Assembly (NCBI GenBank): GCA_945643635.1
Contig: CALZFC010000270.1
Span: 1,748,501 to 1,812,500, forward strand
Origin: Allodiplogaster sudhausi
Taxonomy: Eukaryota > Nematoda > Chromadorea > Rhabditida > Diplogasteridae
Length of the DNA: 64,000 nt
Direction: 5' to 3'
A program made the translations under genes and the position numbers. The notes beneath the pieces are model-generated. The model was not told the origin of the DNA, ran no database searches, and saw nothing but the letters and a program-made list of their open reading frames with translations. This document shows, one piece after another, positions 21,586-33,400 of this stretch. The number at the start of each line of letters is the position of its first letter. Position 1 is the first letter of the stretch.

Positions 21586-24500
21586 ATTTGAAAGAACAAT
21601 ATGTGTGTAAATAGGAAGAAATGGAGAAAGAGTAGAGAGTATGAGGAAGTGAGAAAAAGAGAGCGAGACTCATTAGCCATCACAAAATCGAGCCTGCCAT
21701 TTTCTTGAACCCTACTTCCCACCCCCGGACTTCCATCTGGAGCCATTCTACGAGCGCTATTTGGACTCTTGTGACTTCAGGAATTGTCTGCAGAAAGCCT
21801 GAAAGCAGTTGCAAACAACCTGTCTGGCTCAGGATTGCCTGCTATTGCAGACGAATAGGTCGAACAAGGGAAACCGTGACGGAAGTTCATATAAGTAAGG
21901 AGAATGTCTTCGAAATCTGGGGCTGATCCGACTATCTTATGCAGGCATCAAAATGGGCGGGGCCGCCTACGCTTGCAAGAGATTTCGAATAGGCATGAAT
22001 AGTTTACGAATAATATTCTACTGTATGCGTGTTAGAACATTCCTAAATGCCATGAATTTCGCCATGTGCTTAGATCACCCAAAGGTGACAAGACTGTAGA
22101 ATGCATCCCCCCAATAAGCAAAACAAAATATTGTCTTTTGAATTTCACGCCAAGTAAAGTGGTCTTACGTTAGATTGAGCGTTTTCCGTTCGTATGTTGC
22201 ATGCACGACGAGGTCCTCGAGATTCCAGCTGAGCGCAGCGCGGCCTTCGGGAGGAAGGAAGGAGAAGAGCGACGAGAGCTGATCCAATAACACGGCCGGC
22301 GAGCCACGCGCCTCCCGCACGAGCTCAAGAAGGGAGCCTTGTTAGCCGATTGGTAACATGACACGATCTTGAAGCAGATGCTCTCGAGTTCGAATCTCGT
22401 GGCGGAAAAGGAATGGACGAACTTCCAAAATGGCTTCTGGAGTGCTGCCTGTTGCGGCGGCTGCCTTTTCAAGTGCGGAAATCTCTGTAACGACATAAAG
22501 ATTTTCTATAGTAATAAAACTGTTCAAATAAAGAATTCGCAATTCCTTTGAACAAAAGCCTAATTGTAAGCTAGTCCAGACAGCCTCAAAATGGCGCAAT
22601 GACTAGAGTGTAGCAGCGGCTATGACCTGGCCACATTACTGTGCCAGGCTGGAAAGTCTAATAAGAGCACCAAAACGTCATGCGCGAAAGTGTAGCCAAC
22701 TAATGGCGTAAGCAGAAGAAGTAGAACCACTTCCTTTTTCACAACTAAGATGCTGCCTTCGTTCCAATTTTAGAAAAATTGAATTTGGAATTTAGTAAAA
22801 TAAAATAAAATAAACGAATTATTAAAAAATATATATATATTAATAATGTTGATTCAGAGAGAAAAATGGAAACTCATTGCAAGATTATTCCAATTTATGT
22901 TTCTTTATATATTAGAGGGACATATAACTGAAATATTTCAAACTTGCCTATTGTGCAGTACTTATCGGTGTAGTTGGCCGAGCATGTACAAGAGACGACG
23001 TGCATCGCCGTTCTGTTACTCGAGCCGGCGATGCACGTCGAGAGCAGGTCCTTGCGCGCGCAACTACAGTATCCTAGTCTTACTTTTTTTCTCTCTCTCT
23101 CGATCTATTTCCATCTGTTTCTCACGTTTTCGCCTATTTACATATATTTTGAAGCTAGTATATCACTAAATCTCAGCATATACAAAAGATTTATGGTTAG
23201 CTATATATTCTTGCAATTAATTCCGGAGTTACGGTTGTAGCAAAAATTGACCCAAAAAACTTCTAGGTAAAAACAAGCAGACATATTCGGTGACGTCACG
23301 GCAGCGCCGCCTTGAATGTATTGATATGTGCCACAGGGACCGGAGAGGAAGGTGGTCGTGGTGGTTCCCAGTGAAGAGGAAGACGTGGCAGCTGATGGGT
23401 CGAGGGTCGACGATGACCCAGCTGAGGAGTCGAGGGTGGATGTTGTCCCCCCTGAAGGGTCGAGGGTCGAAGATGACCCACTTGAGGGGTCGAGCGACCC
23501 CCCTGGAAAACTCGGAGGAAGAGTCGATGTTGTGCCAACGAGCGAGGCAGGGGTCGTTGACGTGGATTCAGAAGCGGTCGAGCCATCAGCGGAGGTCGTG
23601 GTTGTGGCAGCTCAAGAGTAGAAAAGTGATATAATTTTTTTTAAAGAAGACAACAAGATGGTAGAATTAAGAGAGGCTCTCTGTATGCCTCCAGTAGGGC
23701 CTGCCCCAGATCCAGATGTTCGATTTCGAGAGCGAAAACATGGTCGGACATGGCACTGGGCCCCAGTAACAAGATTAAATGATAAAACTTTTTTTTCCAA
23801 AAATATTCTTGCGTGAACAGTTAAATGTATGGATATTTTGTGATTTGATGTATCTCGCTTCAAAATCAATATGTTTCAATTTTCTTTCTTTTATTGGGAT
23901 CCCCGTCGAATTCTAAACAAGAGACCATTAAATCTCTTTCGAAAAATATTTCATTTTCATATCGAAAAATTATTTTAAATATTTCAATTTGACCGTGGAA
24001 TACCTTATACTCAAAACGTTTTGAGTACTATATCTCAAATTGTAGAGCATTAAAAACTGTATAACATATCTTCTTTTCGTTTAGCCTGGAGGTCCCCTAA
24101 GCTGTTAAAAATGGGCTCAAATAGGGGCACCTCGGAGATGAACGATTCAAGGAATGCGTGAAGAAATGGTTAAATTCTTGTTTAAACATACAGTGAACCT
24201 CTTCATTCGATTCAGCGCTTGTTTCTTGTCATGATAGCTATATATCATAATTCATAAAACTATCGTTTTCCACAAACAAAACTCATTTTTCGATTTTTCT
24301 ACCATGGACAGAAAATGACCTAAAACTATTCGAATCGCTATATTTTCGACAAATTCACAGAAAACAGAATATGAATAGCACTATTCTGTACGCGACAAAC
24401 TTCTCTACAGCATACATCCTTTTCATCTGGATAGGACTTCCCTACCAATGACTATATCGATTTTCCCATGGCTGTCGCGTCAACACTGACAGATCTGCAT

Positions 24501-27294
24501 TTTACAACTTTTCGTGCAATCTTAATGTTTCTTACTCATCCAATACACCATTCTGCTCCACAAAGCATCCTGAAGTCAGAACGGTTGTTTATTTTGCATA
24601 TTTCCCGTGGTAAAAGCCCGCAAAAGGGTTTGCATGCGCGCGGAATTGAACCTGCGACCTATGACATTCGACGTGCACAACCAATACGCCAAAATTACAT
24701 TTTAAAATTCATTTCTCGAGACTCCTTGAACCAATTTTAAAGGTTGAACTATCAATTGATAGCTATTTTTTTTGGTCTATCGAAATAAAAATATCCGCCA
24801 AACAGTGTTAAATGATGGAAAGGCAGAACAAGACGCCAAAATATTCGAACACAAAAAAGTATATCAAACAATTTATTCATGAAGAAATGATGTATGGGAA
24901 AGTTGTTCGTCTTCGCGAAAGCTATCTAATAGTAGTTTTTGAAATGTGGTGATGGGTTGCATATGCGAGAAATAGCGGCTGCGGAACTTGCCTCCCAAAA
25001 AATTAAATTTGCAAAGCCCCTCAGGGCACTTTTCCTGTACTATTATCAATATTGAGGACATACCATGTCAGCCACTATTTATCTTCCCATTGGGTACCGG
25101 AAAAGTGCCCTGAGGGGCTTTGCAAATTTAATTTTTTGGGAGGCAAGTTCCGCAGCCGCTATTTCTCGCATATGCAACCCATCACCACATTTCAAAAACT
25201 ACTATTAGATAGCTTTCGCGAAGACGAACAACTTTCCCATACATCATTTCTTCATGAATAAATTGTTTGATATACTTTTTTGTGTTCGAATATTTTGGCG
25301 TCTTGTTCTGCCTTACCATCATTTAACACTTTTTGGCGGATATTTTTATTTCGATAGACCAAAAAAAATAGCTATCAAGTGATAGTTCAACCTTTAAAAT
25401 TGGTTCAAGGAGTCTCGAGAAATGAATTTTAAAATGTAATTTTGGCGTATTGGTTGTGCACGTCGAATGTCATAGGTCGCAGGTTCAATTCCGCGCGCAT
25501 GCAAACCCTTTTGCGGGCTTTTACCACGGGAAATATGCAAAATAAACAACCGTTCTGACTTCAGGATGCTTTGTGGAGCAGAATGCTGTATTGGATGAGT
25601 AAGAAACATTAAGATTGCACGAAAAGTTGTAAAATGCAGATCTGTCAGTGTTGACGCGACAGCCATGGGAAAATTGATATAGTCATTGGTAGGGACGTCC
25701 TATCCAGATGAAAAGGATGTATGCTCTAGAGAATTTTGTCGCGTACAGAATAGTGCTATTCATATTCTGTAGTCTTTGAATTTGTCAAAAATATAGCGAT
25801 TCGAATAGTTTAAGGTCATTTTCTGTCCATGGTAGAAAAATCGAAAAATGAGTTTTGTTCGTGGAAAACGATAGTTTTATGAATTATGATATATAGCTAT
25901 TATGACAAGAAACAAGCGCTGAATCGAATGAAGAGGTTCACTGTATGTTTAAACAAGAATTTAACCATTTCTTCACGCATTCCTTGAATCGTTCATCTCC
26001 GAGGTGCCCCTATTTGAGCCCATTTTTAACAGCTTAGGGGACCTCCAGGCTAAACGAAAAGAAGATATCTTATACAGTTTTTAATGCTCTACAATTTGAG
26101 ATATAGTACCAAAACGTTTTGAATATAAGGTATTCAAAGGTCATATTGAAATATTTAAAATAATTTTTCGAGATGAAAATGAAATATTTTTCGAAAGACA
26201 TTTAAAGGTCTCTAGTTTAGAATTCGACGGGGATCCCAATAAAAAAAAGAAAATTGAAAAATATTGCTATTAAAGAAAGTTATGGCGAATTAGACTTTTT
26301 CCTTTCTTTTTCATGCCTAGACAAGGAAAAAAATTTTATAACAAAATTGATCTACTAATTTTCCTTACAGTGCGTATGAGTACCCCTAATTAAATTTTGG
26401 ATAACTGAATCGGAAATTTTTCTTAAATTTTTCGGGGCAGGTCCCCATTGAGGGCAGCTTGATCCTTACAGAGAGGCTCTCTTAAACCAGTTGCATTAGT
26501 TCTCACTGACTTTCTTTAATACGGTGCATTTTTGTACTAACCATTAGTAGATCTTTGTTTCAACTCACTGTTTAAAAAAGACCAAACGACAATAACTATA
26601 TATTGAGGAAGAATTAGATATATGTACCTTGCGCGATCGACGTACATACATGCATTGGGTAGCATGCATTGTTACGATAATTATATCAAATAATGGAATG
26701 TTCGTTTCCTTCACAACCTCCTCCAACTGTGGTCGTCGTTTGAGCGCCTAAGGCCGTCGTTGTCGTGCCGCCTGCTGGTGGTATCGTTGTTGTCGCCACG
26801 TCTACCGTCGTGGTTGTGTCTTCGGCCGCCGATGTTGTCGTCTCTTCCACTGTTGTCGTTGTGGTGGTGGGCTCCTTTAAATAGAACGTTTTCAGTTTGC
26901 CTTTATAAGGACAGTCGGCGAGAATTAGCGCAAACCTACAATGTTAAAAAAAAATCGGCGCGAGTATATGTCATTTGGCAAAAAAAGACAAAACAATTTG
27001 CAGTACATCTGTCCTACATCGACGTTGTTCCAAATCGAAAAAAAAAATTGAATTTGTAAATTTATTCTTCAAGTCCGATTCGCACTCCGATAGAAATGAG
27101 GAGATTGCGAGAGAACAGAGAGCAATAGAGGAGTAGATAGCCAAGACACATAATACCTCCGTGGTCGTCGTCGTTGTTGGCGGGCCCGTCGTCGTTGTCG
27201 TCGTGGTCGACGTGGTCGTGGACGTTGTCGTTGGCTCGATGCAGCCATCGAGGTTGTCAAAATTCTTCGTTGTCTCTCGGGTGTCATCTGTGCA

Positions 27295-27347
<53 letters not shown>

Positions 27348-28410
27348 GTTATTTAAAAGATATTCTTATATTTGCGTAACCTTTTAAAAAATTATTTTTG
27401 TCAGAATAATCGAAATAATTTTTTAGTCAGAATTTATAATATTCCACTGCTTGCCATTCTTGACGATGGAAAAAAAGTGAATTCAGCGGTTAGATACTTT
27501 TACCTGTCGTCAGGAATGCCAACCATTGGAGTATACTCTAAATTCGGAGGCATTTGTTGTCGATGTTGAAGATAATTTTTTATTTAGTTTTGACATCATC
27601 GTATATGCAAATGAAAATGCTTTTTAAACTTCTTCGAAGACTTATATATGTATATGCTAACTTTTTGTTTAAGTAATATTACTTCAAAGACCTATATATA
27701 TATATGCTAATTTTTCTGTTCTATAAGCACGAAAAAGCGCTCTCACCACACATGATGGAGAGGATTGTTCGCCGCTTTCCGCCGCGACACCACGCGTCCG
27801 GACTCGGCCGATCGCACGTCTGCAGATTGCCCGGACTCGACAGCCATGACCCGCCGTCGTAGTACTGTGTGTCAAGAAGATATCTTACAGAGTAGACATT
27901 AGAGTCAAGAATGAAAGATTACCTACTCTTGTTGAATGGCTGTTTGAAAGTTTTTGAGAGGAAAAAATAGGTTCCTCCCAATCGCCTCATGTTTGTGCAA
28001 ATAGTTTAAATCTTGCAAAGTTGACCGTTTAATCCAACTGTTCAAAGCCTTGCTCATATCCATCGAATACCAACCTAATCCCAATCCGTGTTCATCTAAT
28101 ATAGTCCTAATTCTTCTTCTACAGTAATATTCGATCTTTTAGAGTAATTATAAAATCTTTTAAACTGTAATCTTCTCCAGATTCTACAGTAATCCTCCCC
28201 CGCTCTCACCAGCGTGCCGCCATAGCTGCCGCACGTGATGACGCACACGGTGCCGTTGTCAATCTCTGCATATGCGTTGTCCTGGCAGTCAAAGTTGCCG
28301 CAAGTCCCAGGCGAGCTCCGTTCGAATGTACAGCCATTCTTGCACGTAACTACATATATGCACAAGCCTATGAGGAAGCTGATGGTGAGAAGAAATAATA
28401 ACGTTTTCAT
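18300..28410 (-). CDS. DEG/ENaC channel with sushi-like and mucin-like insert
   Basis: Amiloride-sensitive-type cation channel subunit. Seventeen exons, all phases consistent, 660 residues: 28410-28210, 27864-27747, 27287-27157, 26874-26718, 23610-23341, 23063-22962, 22484-22423, 22323-22169, 21448-21357, 20683-20597, 20238-20159, 19967-19889, 19695-19627, 19428-19313, 18986-18939, 18840-18775, 18449-18300. Residues 1-22 form a hydrophobic signal/anchor (LLFLLTISFLIGLCIYVV). A Cys-rich sushi/CCP-like module follows, then about 190 residues of Thr/Ser repeats (PTTTTTT, SSSTLDPS). Channel signatures are FNDPSLGNCFTFN, AGVNVYVHP, RRLSGIYGKC, KCGCVHPNYYGPNG, CRCPQPCEYEAF and a TM2 containing GLFLGASCVLIAELVLLVWFIRR. 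The selectivity-filter G-x-S reads GAS. There is no conventional cytosolic N-terminus with the HG motif. EGAS proteins of C. elegans have a comparable plan with EGF modules. The 3.1 kb intron 26717-23611 houses palindrome element 2. Junctions around exon 6 are the least certain. Confidence 0.85.
19250..19310 (-). repeat. Intronic (GA)n/(CT)n
   Basis: CT repeat on the sense strand directly after the donor of the channel exon 19428-19313. A further run lies at 19117-19160. Confidence 0.9.
19482..19618 (+). repeat. Degenerate TAAGGC/TAAGGT hexamer array
   Basis: About 20 hexamers of the form (A/T)AAGG(C/T), for example AAGGCTAAGGCTAAGGTTAAGG, in an intron of the channel gene. It resembles but does not equal the nematode telomere repeat TTAGGC. 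Confidence 0.85.
21480..21660 (-). repeat. Intronic (GA)n/(CT)n
   Basis: CT repeat on the sense strand ahead of the acceptor of channel exon 21448-21357. The same intron carries a 30-codon open frame on the plus strand (21715-21802) with good composition but no partners. Confidence 0.9.
22338..22412 (+). repeat. tRNA-like sequence filling a 99 bp intron
   Basis: On the plus strand, antisense to the channel gene: TAGCCGATTGGTAAC (A-box-like), then CGATCTTGAAGCAG, then GAGTTCGAATCTCG (B box with a 4 bp T stem), ending GGCGGAA. The 5' side does not pair with the 3' acceptor strand, so it is probably not a functional tRNA. It makes up three quarters of the intron 22324-22422. Confidence 0.6.
22996..23040. 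repeat. Perfect 15 bp inverted repeat inside an exon
   Basis: CGACGTGCATCGCCG (22996-23010) and CGGCGATGCACGTCG (23026-23040), with a 15 nt loop. It lies within channel exon 23063-22962. Confidence 0.85.
23671..26481. mobile_element. Giant TTAA-flanked palindrome, element 2
   Basis: 2811 bp near-perfect palindrome with a ~60 bp centre near 25037-25098. Ends read GAGAGGCTCTCTG and mirror each other. TTAA lies just outside both ends (23667-23670, 26482-26485). Its ends match those of element 1 apart from the central dinucleotide (GCC vs GGC), so the two are one family. Each arm carries a tRNA-like stretch. Inserted in the intron between the two mucin-coding exons of the channel gene. The mirrored ~90-codon frames (24468-24740, 25394-25666) are repeat artefacts. 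Confidence 0.85.
24625..24695 (-). repeat. tRNA-like stretch in palindrome arm
   Basis: On the minus strand: TTGGCGTATTGGTTGTGC, then GTCGCAGGTTCAATTCCGCGCGC, i.e. an A-box/B-box-like pair at tRNA spacing. The mirror copy lies at about 25438-25510 on the plus strand. Confidence 0.5.
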
Positions 28411-30150
28411 TCATTAAAATGCTGGGCTTATAAGACCATAGCAACTATTGAAGAGAAAAAAAGCTTTTTTTTTTAGTTTGAGCGAAAACTTTTGTCGATG
28501 GAATTAGAATAATCTAATCTTTGGCGTTTAAAATTCAGCAGAAAAAATGTCAAAACGTCGATTTGGAACATTTTTCATATCGTAGGAAAGGCAAAAAGTG
28601 GAATATTACAAATTCGGGGGCATAATATTCTCATATGTCCCGACAGGATCGAACCAAAAAATTTTAATTAATTTAAATTACATAGCTACCATTGTCTTTT
28701 ATATTTCTGCACTTTATTCTCATTCCGAAAAGTATTTTTACGGCTGCCTTTTTCACCCATTATGATAGGCGTAGAATTTAAGGGGGAATTTTAACGTAAA
28801 ATTTCAGCTCAAAAATAAATGAGGAAACCGAACAAAATCACTCACACGTTGTCGCAGTCGTTGAGGTACCTTAAATAAGGGATTTTTTCCTCAGAATTCG
28901 CTAAGATCTAACAAGGTAGATATCAAAAATAGATATCAAACCTAATTGAAGGAGAACTAAGATTATGAAGACGTATGACATTGCCGGGAAACTCAAAAAG
29001 TTTCTGTATTTGGCAAAGGCTTTGGTGAGCCTTTTCTGCCTTAGGGAAAAGGGGGGGGGGGGGACTCCTTTGTCCCGCTTTCTATTTCTGCGAGTATTTT
29101 TCCTCCTCAGAAGGGCTCTCTGCTTCCTGTCCAAATAGTTTTCACAAAAGGTCATGACGACGACGAGGAATTAGAGAGAGAAGAAGAGAGTTAGAGAGAG
29201 AGAGAGAGGGAGCGAGAGAGAGAGAGACAGAGAAAGAGACAATGAGAGAGTGTTGATCTATTGGAATGCCCGAGACGGTAGAGAAAAGTTGTGGTAATCG
29301 AAAGAGTGCGAGAAAAGTGGAGAGGTGAGAAGTAAAAAGGCACGTGGTTGCTGGCGGCGACTGCTTGTTGTCTCTCATTCATTTTTGCCCTTTTGGCGGT
29401 TTGACTAGTTTTCAACGGTTATGAAAATTTGTGTGTCGAAAAAAGAAGCCTCCAGGAACAAATGACAAGCATAAAATAAGGAAAACATTAAAGTAAATTA
29501 GTTACTCTTTTTTACATACGCACAATATTCCTTGTCATACTATATTTATCTTAATCATACCGGTGCTTATTGTAGAAAAACAAAACGAAAAGTTTTCCGG
29601 TTGAAATTTTCAAGGCAAAGGAACTAAATTTAATATTTGGTGAGGTTGAAGATTCAACTCCTCGGTGCTAGGGAAACATTTGTAGGTGCTGCGGTAATAT
29701 ACGCGTTCTGCAAACGCAAATACGAACTAAGAACATTTTATATTCGAAACAAATGTGCATCTTGAAGATTCACGGAAAGCAATAGAATGATATGTTAGCC
29801 CATTCTATGATATCACTAACAAATAAAATAGGGATGCAGGTGAAGCGACAATTCCAGGATAGATTCTTTTTATACACTTTGCACTCTAAGACGATGTTAT
29901 TGTCGTCCACTTCTCTGTGATGCGATGTAGAACACGAGGGGAGGGATCGGGATTTCAGGGATTTATCTTCGGGAACTGGCCGACACAAGGCCAACAAGGG
30001 AGAGGCAACCGCTCACGAAGAGCCAGTGAGGGGAGACTGAGAAGAAATGCCTTGAAAATAGGATGACAATTGCATTGCACATTAGATATGCAAATAAGGA
30101 AAAGGGAATAGGGAAGGAATCGTGAGGAATGGGACATTCCATTATAAATT
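28411..30150. other. Intergenic, no gene recognised
   Basis: 5' flank of the channel gene followed by AT-rich sequence. (GA)n at 29170-29235 and a poly-G run at 29051-29064. Confidence 0.5.
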
Positions 30151-30382
30151 TTATTATGTTGCCCAAAAGAAAGTGCATAACCATTTTAAAAGAAATTTTT
30201 TTCATGAACAGAACAACAAAAAACTACACTTACAAAGTACGAAATCTCAAAGGTTCAATGCATACTTCCGAGTTATTCATGGTAATTACATTATTTTGCA
30301 TGGCCTAACATATTGCCAAACGGATTTTGCAAAATCGTACTTAAAATCAACATGAACCAAAAGTACACCGGAATCAGCATCC

Positions 30383-30390
30383 TATAAAAG
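30383..30390 (+). promoter_or_regulatory. TATA box of PTP-like gene A
   Basis: TATAAAAG, 73 bp before the ATG and overlapping the 14 bp palindrome AAAAGCCGGCTTTT. The element is conserved in gene B. Confidence 0.7.
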
Positions 30391-30462
30391 CCGGCTTTTG
30401 CGTCCTCAGACATCACTTCCCACTACTACTCTTCTACTCTCTCCCGTCCTTCGAAGAAGAGC

Positions 30463-33400
30463 ATGGCCGGAGGGTCTCGAGGCAGCTGTGAGGTTCGCTG
30501 CGAGCGGAGTTTATGCCACGAACTAAATGATTTCTTTTCTTTCTGACTTTTCCATTGAAAATGTACCCAAAAACATGAAAATTTACATATTTTTTACAGA
30601 TTGATTGATTTTTTTCATTGAAAACAAAGAAAACAATTGGGAAAAAAAAATCGATAAATACACTTTTTAGCAGCGAAAGAAGCGAGGCGAGCAGCCGCGT
30701 AAAAAGGGGCCGACTTCCAATGACAGCACGGAAGAGCACGAAGAGAACATCTTGGATGTTACGAAGGTTAAAAAAATTATATAAAAACAATTTCAAAGAA
30801 AAAAAAAATTTTACGCATTAATCAACGGCTTTCAGGGATATCATATGAAGAAATGTGTATATTCGTGTATATAGAATTTAAAATAGATAAAAAATAAAAG
30901 AAAATAAATATTAATAAAAATACAAATTCATCCACCACCGCGACCAACTAAGGTTCTCTCGATGACGAGCCCCGTGACGGCGATACCAGCACCTCCACTC
31001 GGCAAGCCGACCTCTCACGGCAAGAAGCCGAAGAAGCATAGGCTGGTGCGATCGCTGCGCACTTTTCAATCAATCAATCTACAAATCAATCAATCTATCT
31101 ACCAATCAATCAACCAATCAACCAACCAATTTACCTACGATTTTTCATCAAGAATGGAATCGATAAGTGCTCTTTAAATGCGATATACATACATACATTC
31201 TAATTTTGAAAGAGAAAGAGAAACAAAATTTGATTGAAAAACGCTCGTGTTTTGAAAAAGAGATGAATGACTCAGACTTAAAGTACAATGTCGACATGTA
31301 CTTTTCAACGATATTTTTTTAATAAATAAAAGTTTTTATAAGCGTAAGGAGTGCAGTTGTACTCAAAGTGCCACTCCAGCGAATGTACGTGCATATCAGA
31401 AGAAATTTCCCCCCGCCCCCCTCCTAACCTCCTTTTACTTTTTTTGCAATTTGAGAAGCCCGAGAGATAATGGGGGGGGGGGAATTTCAGTGCAGCCCTT
31501 TAATGAATTCGCAAATTAATTCATGATTTCCTGCAGAAGGATGACAAGATCGAGATAGCTGGCAAGGCGTTCATCGAAGGACTCAGTCAGGAATAAATAA
31601 AGACATTCATAATATGATAAATAAATAAATAAATAAATAAATATGTAGTAATAAAATAAAAATCAATAATAAATAAATGATTAATAATAACTAATCCAGA
31701 TATCTTTTAGATATCATTACAGTTATCTTTTCACATATCTTTCCAGATATCTTTCCAGAGGCCAAAGGCTGGGCTGCCGTGGATGCCGAGTACCGCGAGA
31801 TCTTCGCTGCGACGCATCCGCCCTCTGCGCCGGTAGCCATCGTAGACTTCTCTATCATAGATAGGAAGAAGGAATGACTCACAAGGATGCACAAAGTCAA
31901 GCCCGCGCTTCTTTTTGGGCGGGCCACGTCTGGGCCCGGAAAATTGCTAACACCGACAATTTGAAGATTTTAAAAATTTAAAAAAAAACGAATAAATTAC
32001 GGTAGAATTGATTTGTGGCTTTTATGCTACTTGTGCAATAGAGAGTTTTTGCTAAATAGTCTCAATCCGAAAAATAGAAGGTTTTTGCAATTATAAAATA
32101 TGCATGAAATATGTGTATTATTAGCTGTTAACCGTTTTGTATTTCAGGACAAGCCGGTCGGCAGCGACATCAACATGGAGACGCGCTTCAAGCTGGTGAC
32201 GAACATCCCGCCCGACTCGGACTTTGTCGCCGCGAATCTCGTGAATCTCACGGTCGCGCCCGATCGCACGCTTCAGTTCGTCGTCGTAAAGGTATAGGGT
32301 AGATTTGGAAAGTATACGGTAGATTTGGAAGGTATACGGTAGATTTGGAAGGCATACGGTAGAGTTGGAAGGAACTACCTTAATTGGCTCTTCTTTTTAT
32401 ATCAGTTTTATGTGCCCTTCTTTCAGACTCCAACACAGCGTCCGGAGATTGAGCTCTTCTGGAAGATGGTCTTCGATGTCAGTTTAGGGTTTATGAAAAT
32501 GATATCTTTTTAGACGCTATGAAAATTTTACTTTAGATCGCGATGATCTTGGTTCATTTAAAATTGATCTTTGATCTTTAATCTCTATCCATTCGGCTTT
32601 TGAGGCGCAGGCCGAGACGGTGATCTGCTTGAACGACCTGGCCGACTTGGAGACCACCAAGATGCTGCCGGCCAAGGCACTCGAGTTCGAGAACTTTGGC
32701 ATTATCGCCGTCAGCAACCGCAAGGTGATTGGAGGCATTCTCTCTCTCTCTCTATATATATATCTCTCTATTACAATTAGTGTGCTCACTCAAACTCTCA
32801 GAATTTTTACATATTAGATAAAAATATAGAATAATTTTTTGTTAAATCCTTTTCATGAGGACCTAAGATACGCAAACAATTTTAGTGCCACTCCACTCTG
32901 TCGGGCGATTTCTTCGCGGCGATCGAAGTGCTGCCCGAGGGCTGCTCGAACTCGCAAGTCTTGCGGTTAGAGAGAGAGAGAGAGAGACAGAGAAAGATAG
33001 AAAGAGAGAGAGAGAGAGAGAGAGATAGAGATTGAAAGAGAGGAAAAAATATCGTTTGAATTCGCGCCTTTTGCCTGAAATTTGAAGAATCCTTCTTTCC
33101 AGCTTCTTCCACGCGAACCAGTGGCCGAAGGCGATTTGGGCGCCGCCGAACGAATACTGGACGACCAACATTCTTATCCGAAAGACGGCTAAGGGACATG
33201 TCAGCGGAGAGAGAGAGAGAGAGAGAGAGAAGATAGAGAGAGAGAGAGAAGAGAGAGAGGGAGAGAGGGTTCTATCTTGAAATCGTGACTCTTCGCTTAC
33301 TCATTACTCCTCATTGTTCCTTAGTCCTTAGTCCTAATCCCCTTATACCTTAACCCTTGACGCCTTTCCAGAAGGACAAGATGGTGGTCTGCTGCCCGGA

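Noticed and set aside
21715..21802. Plus-strand exon reading FPPPDFHLEPFYERYLDSCD
   Set aside because: Good composition, but it lies inside a phase-proven channel intron on the other strand and has no start or partner exons.
22338..22412. Functional tRNA gene
   Set aside because: A- and B-box-like segments are present but the acceptor stem does not pair and the D arm is poor. Recorded as a tRNA-like repeat.
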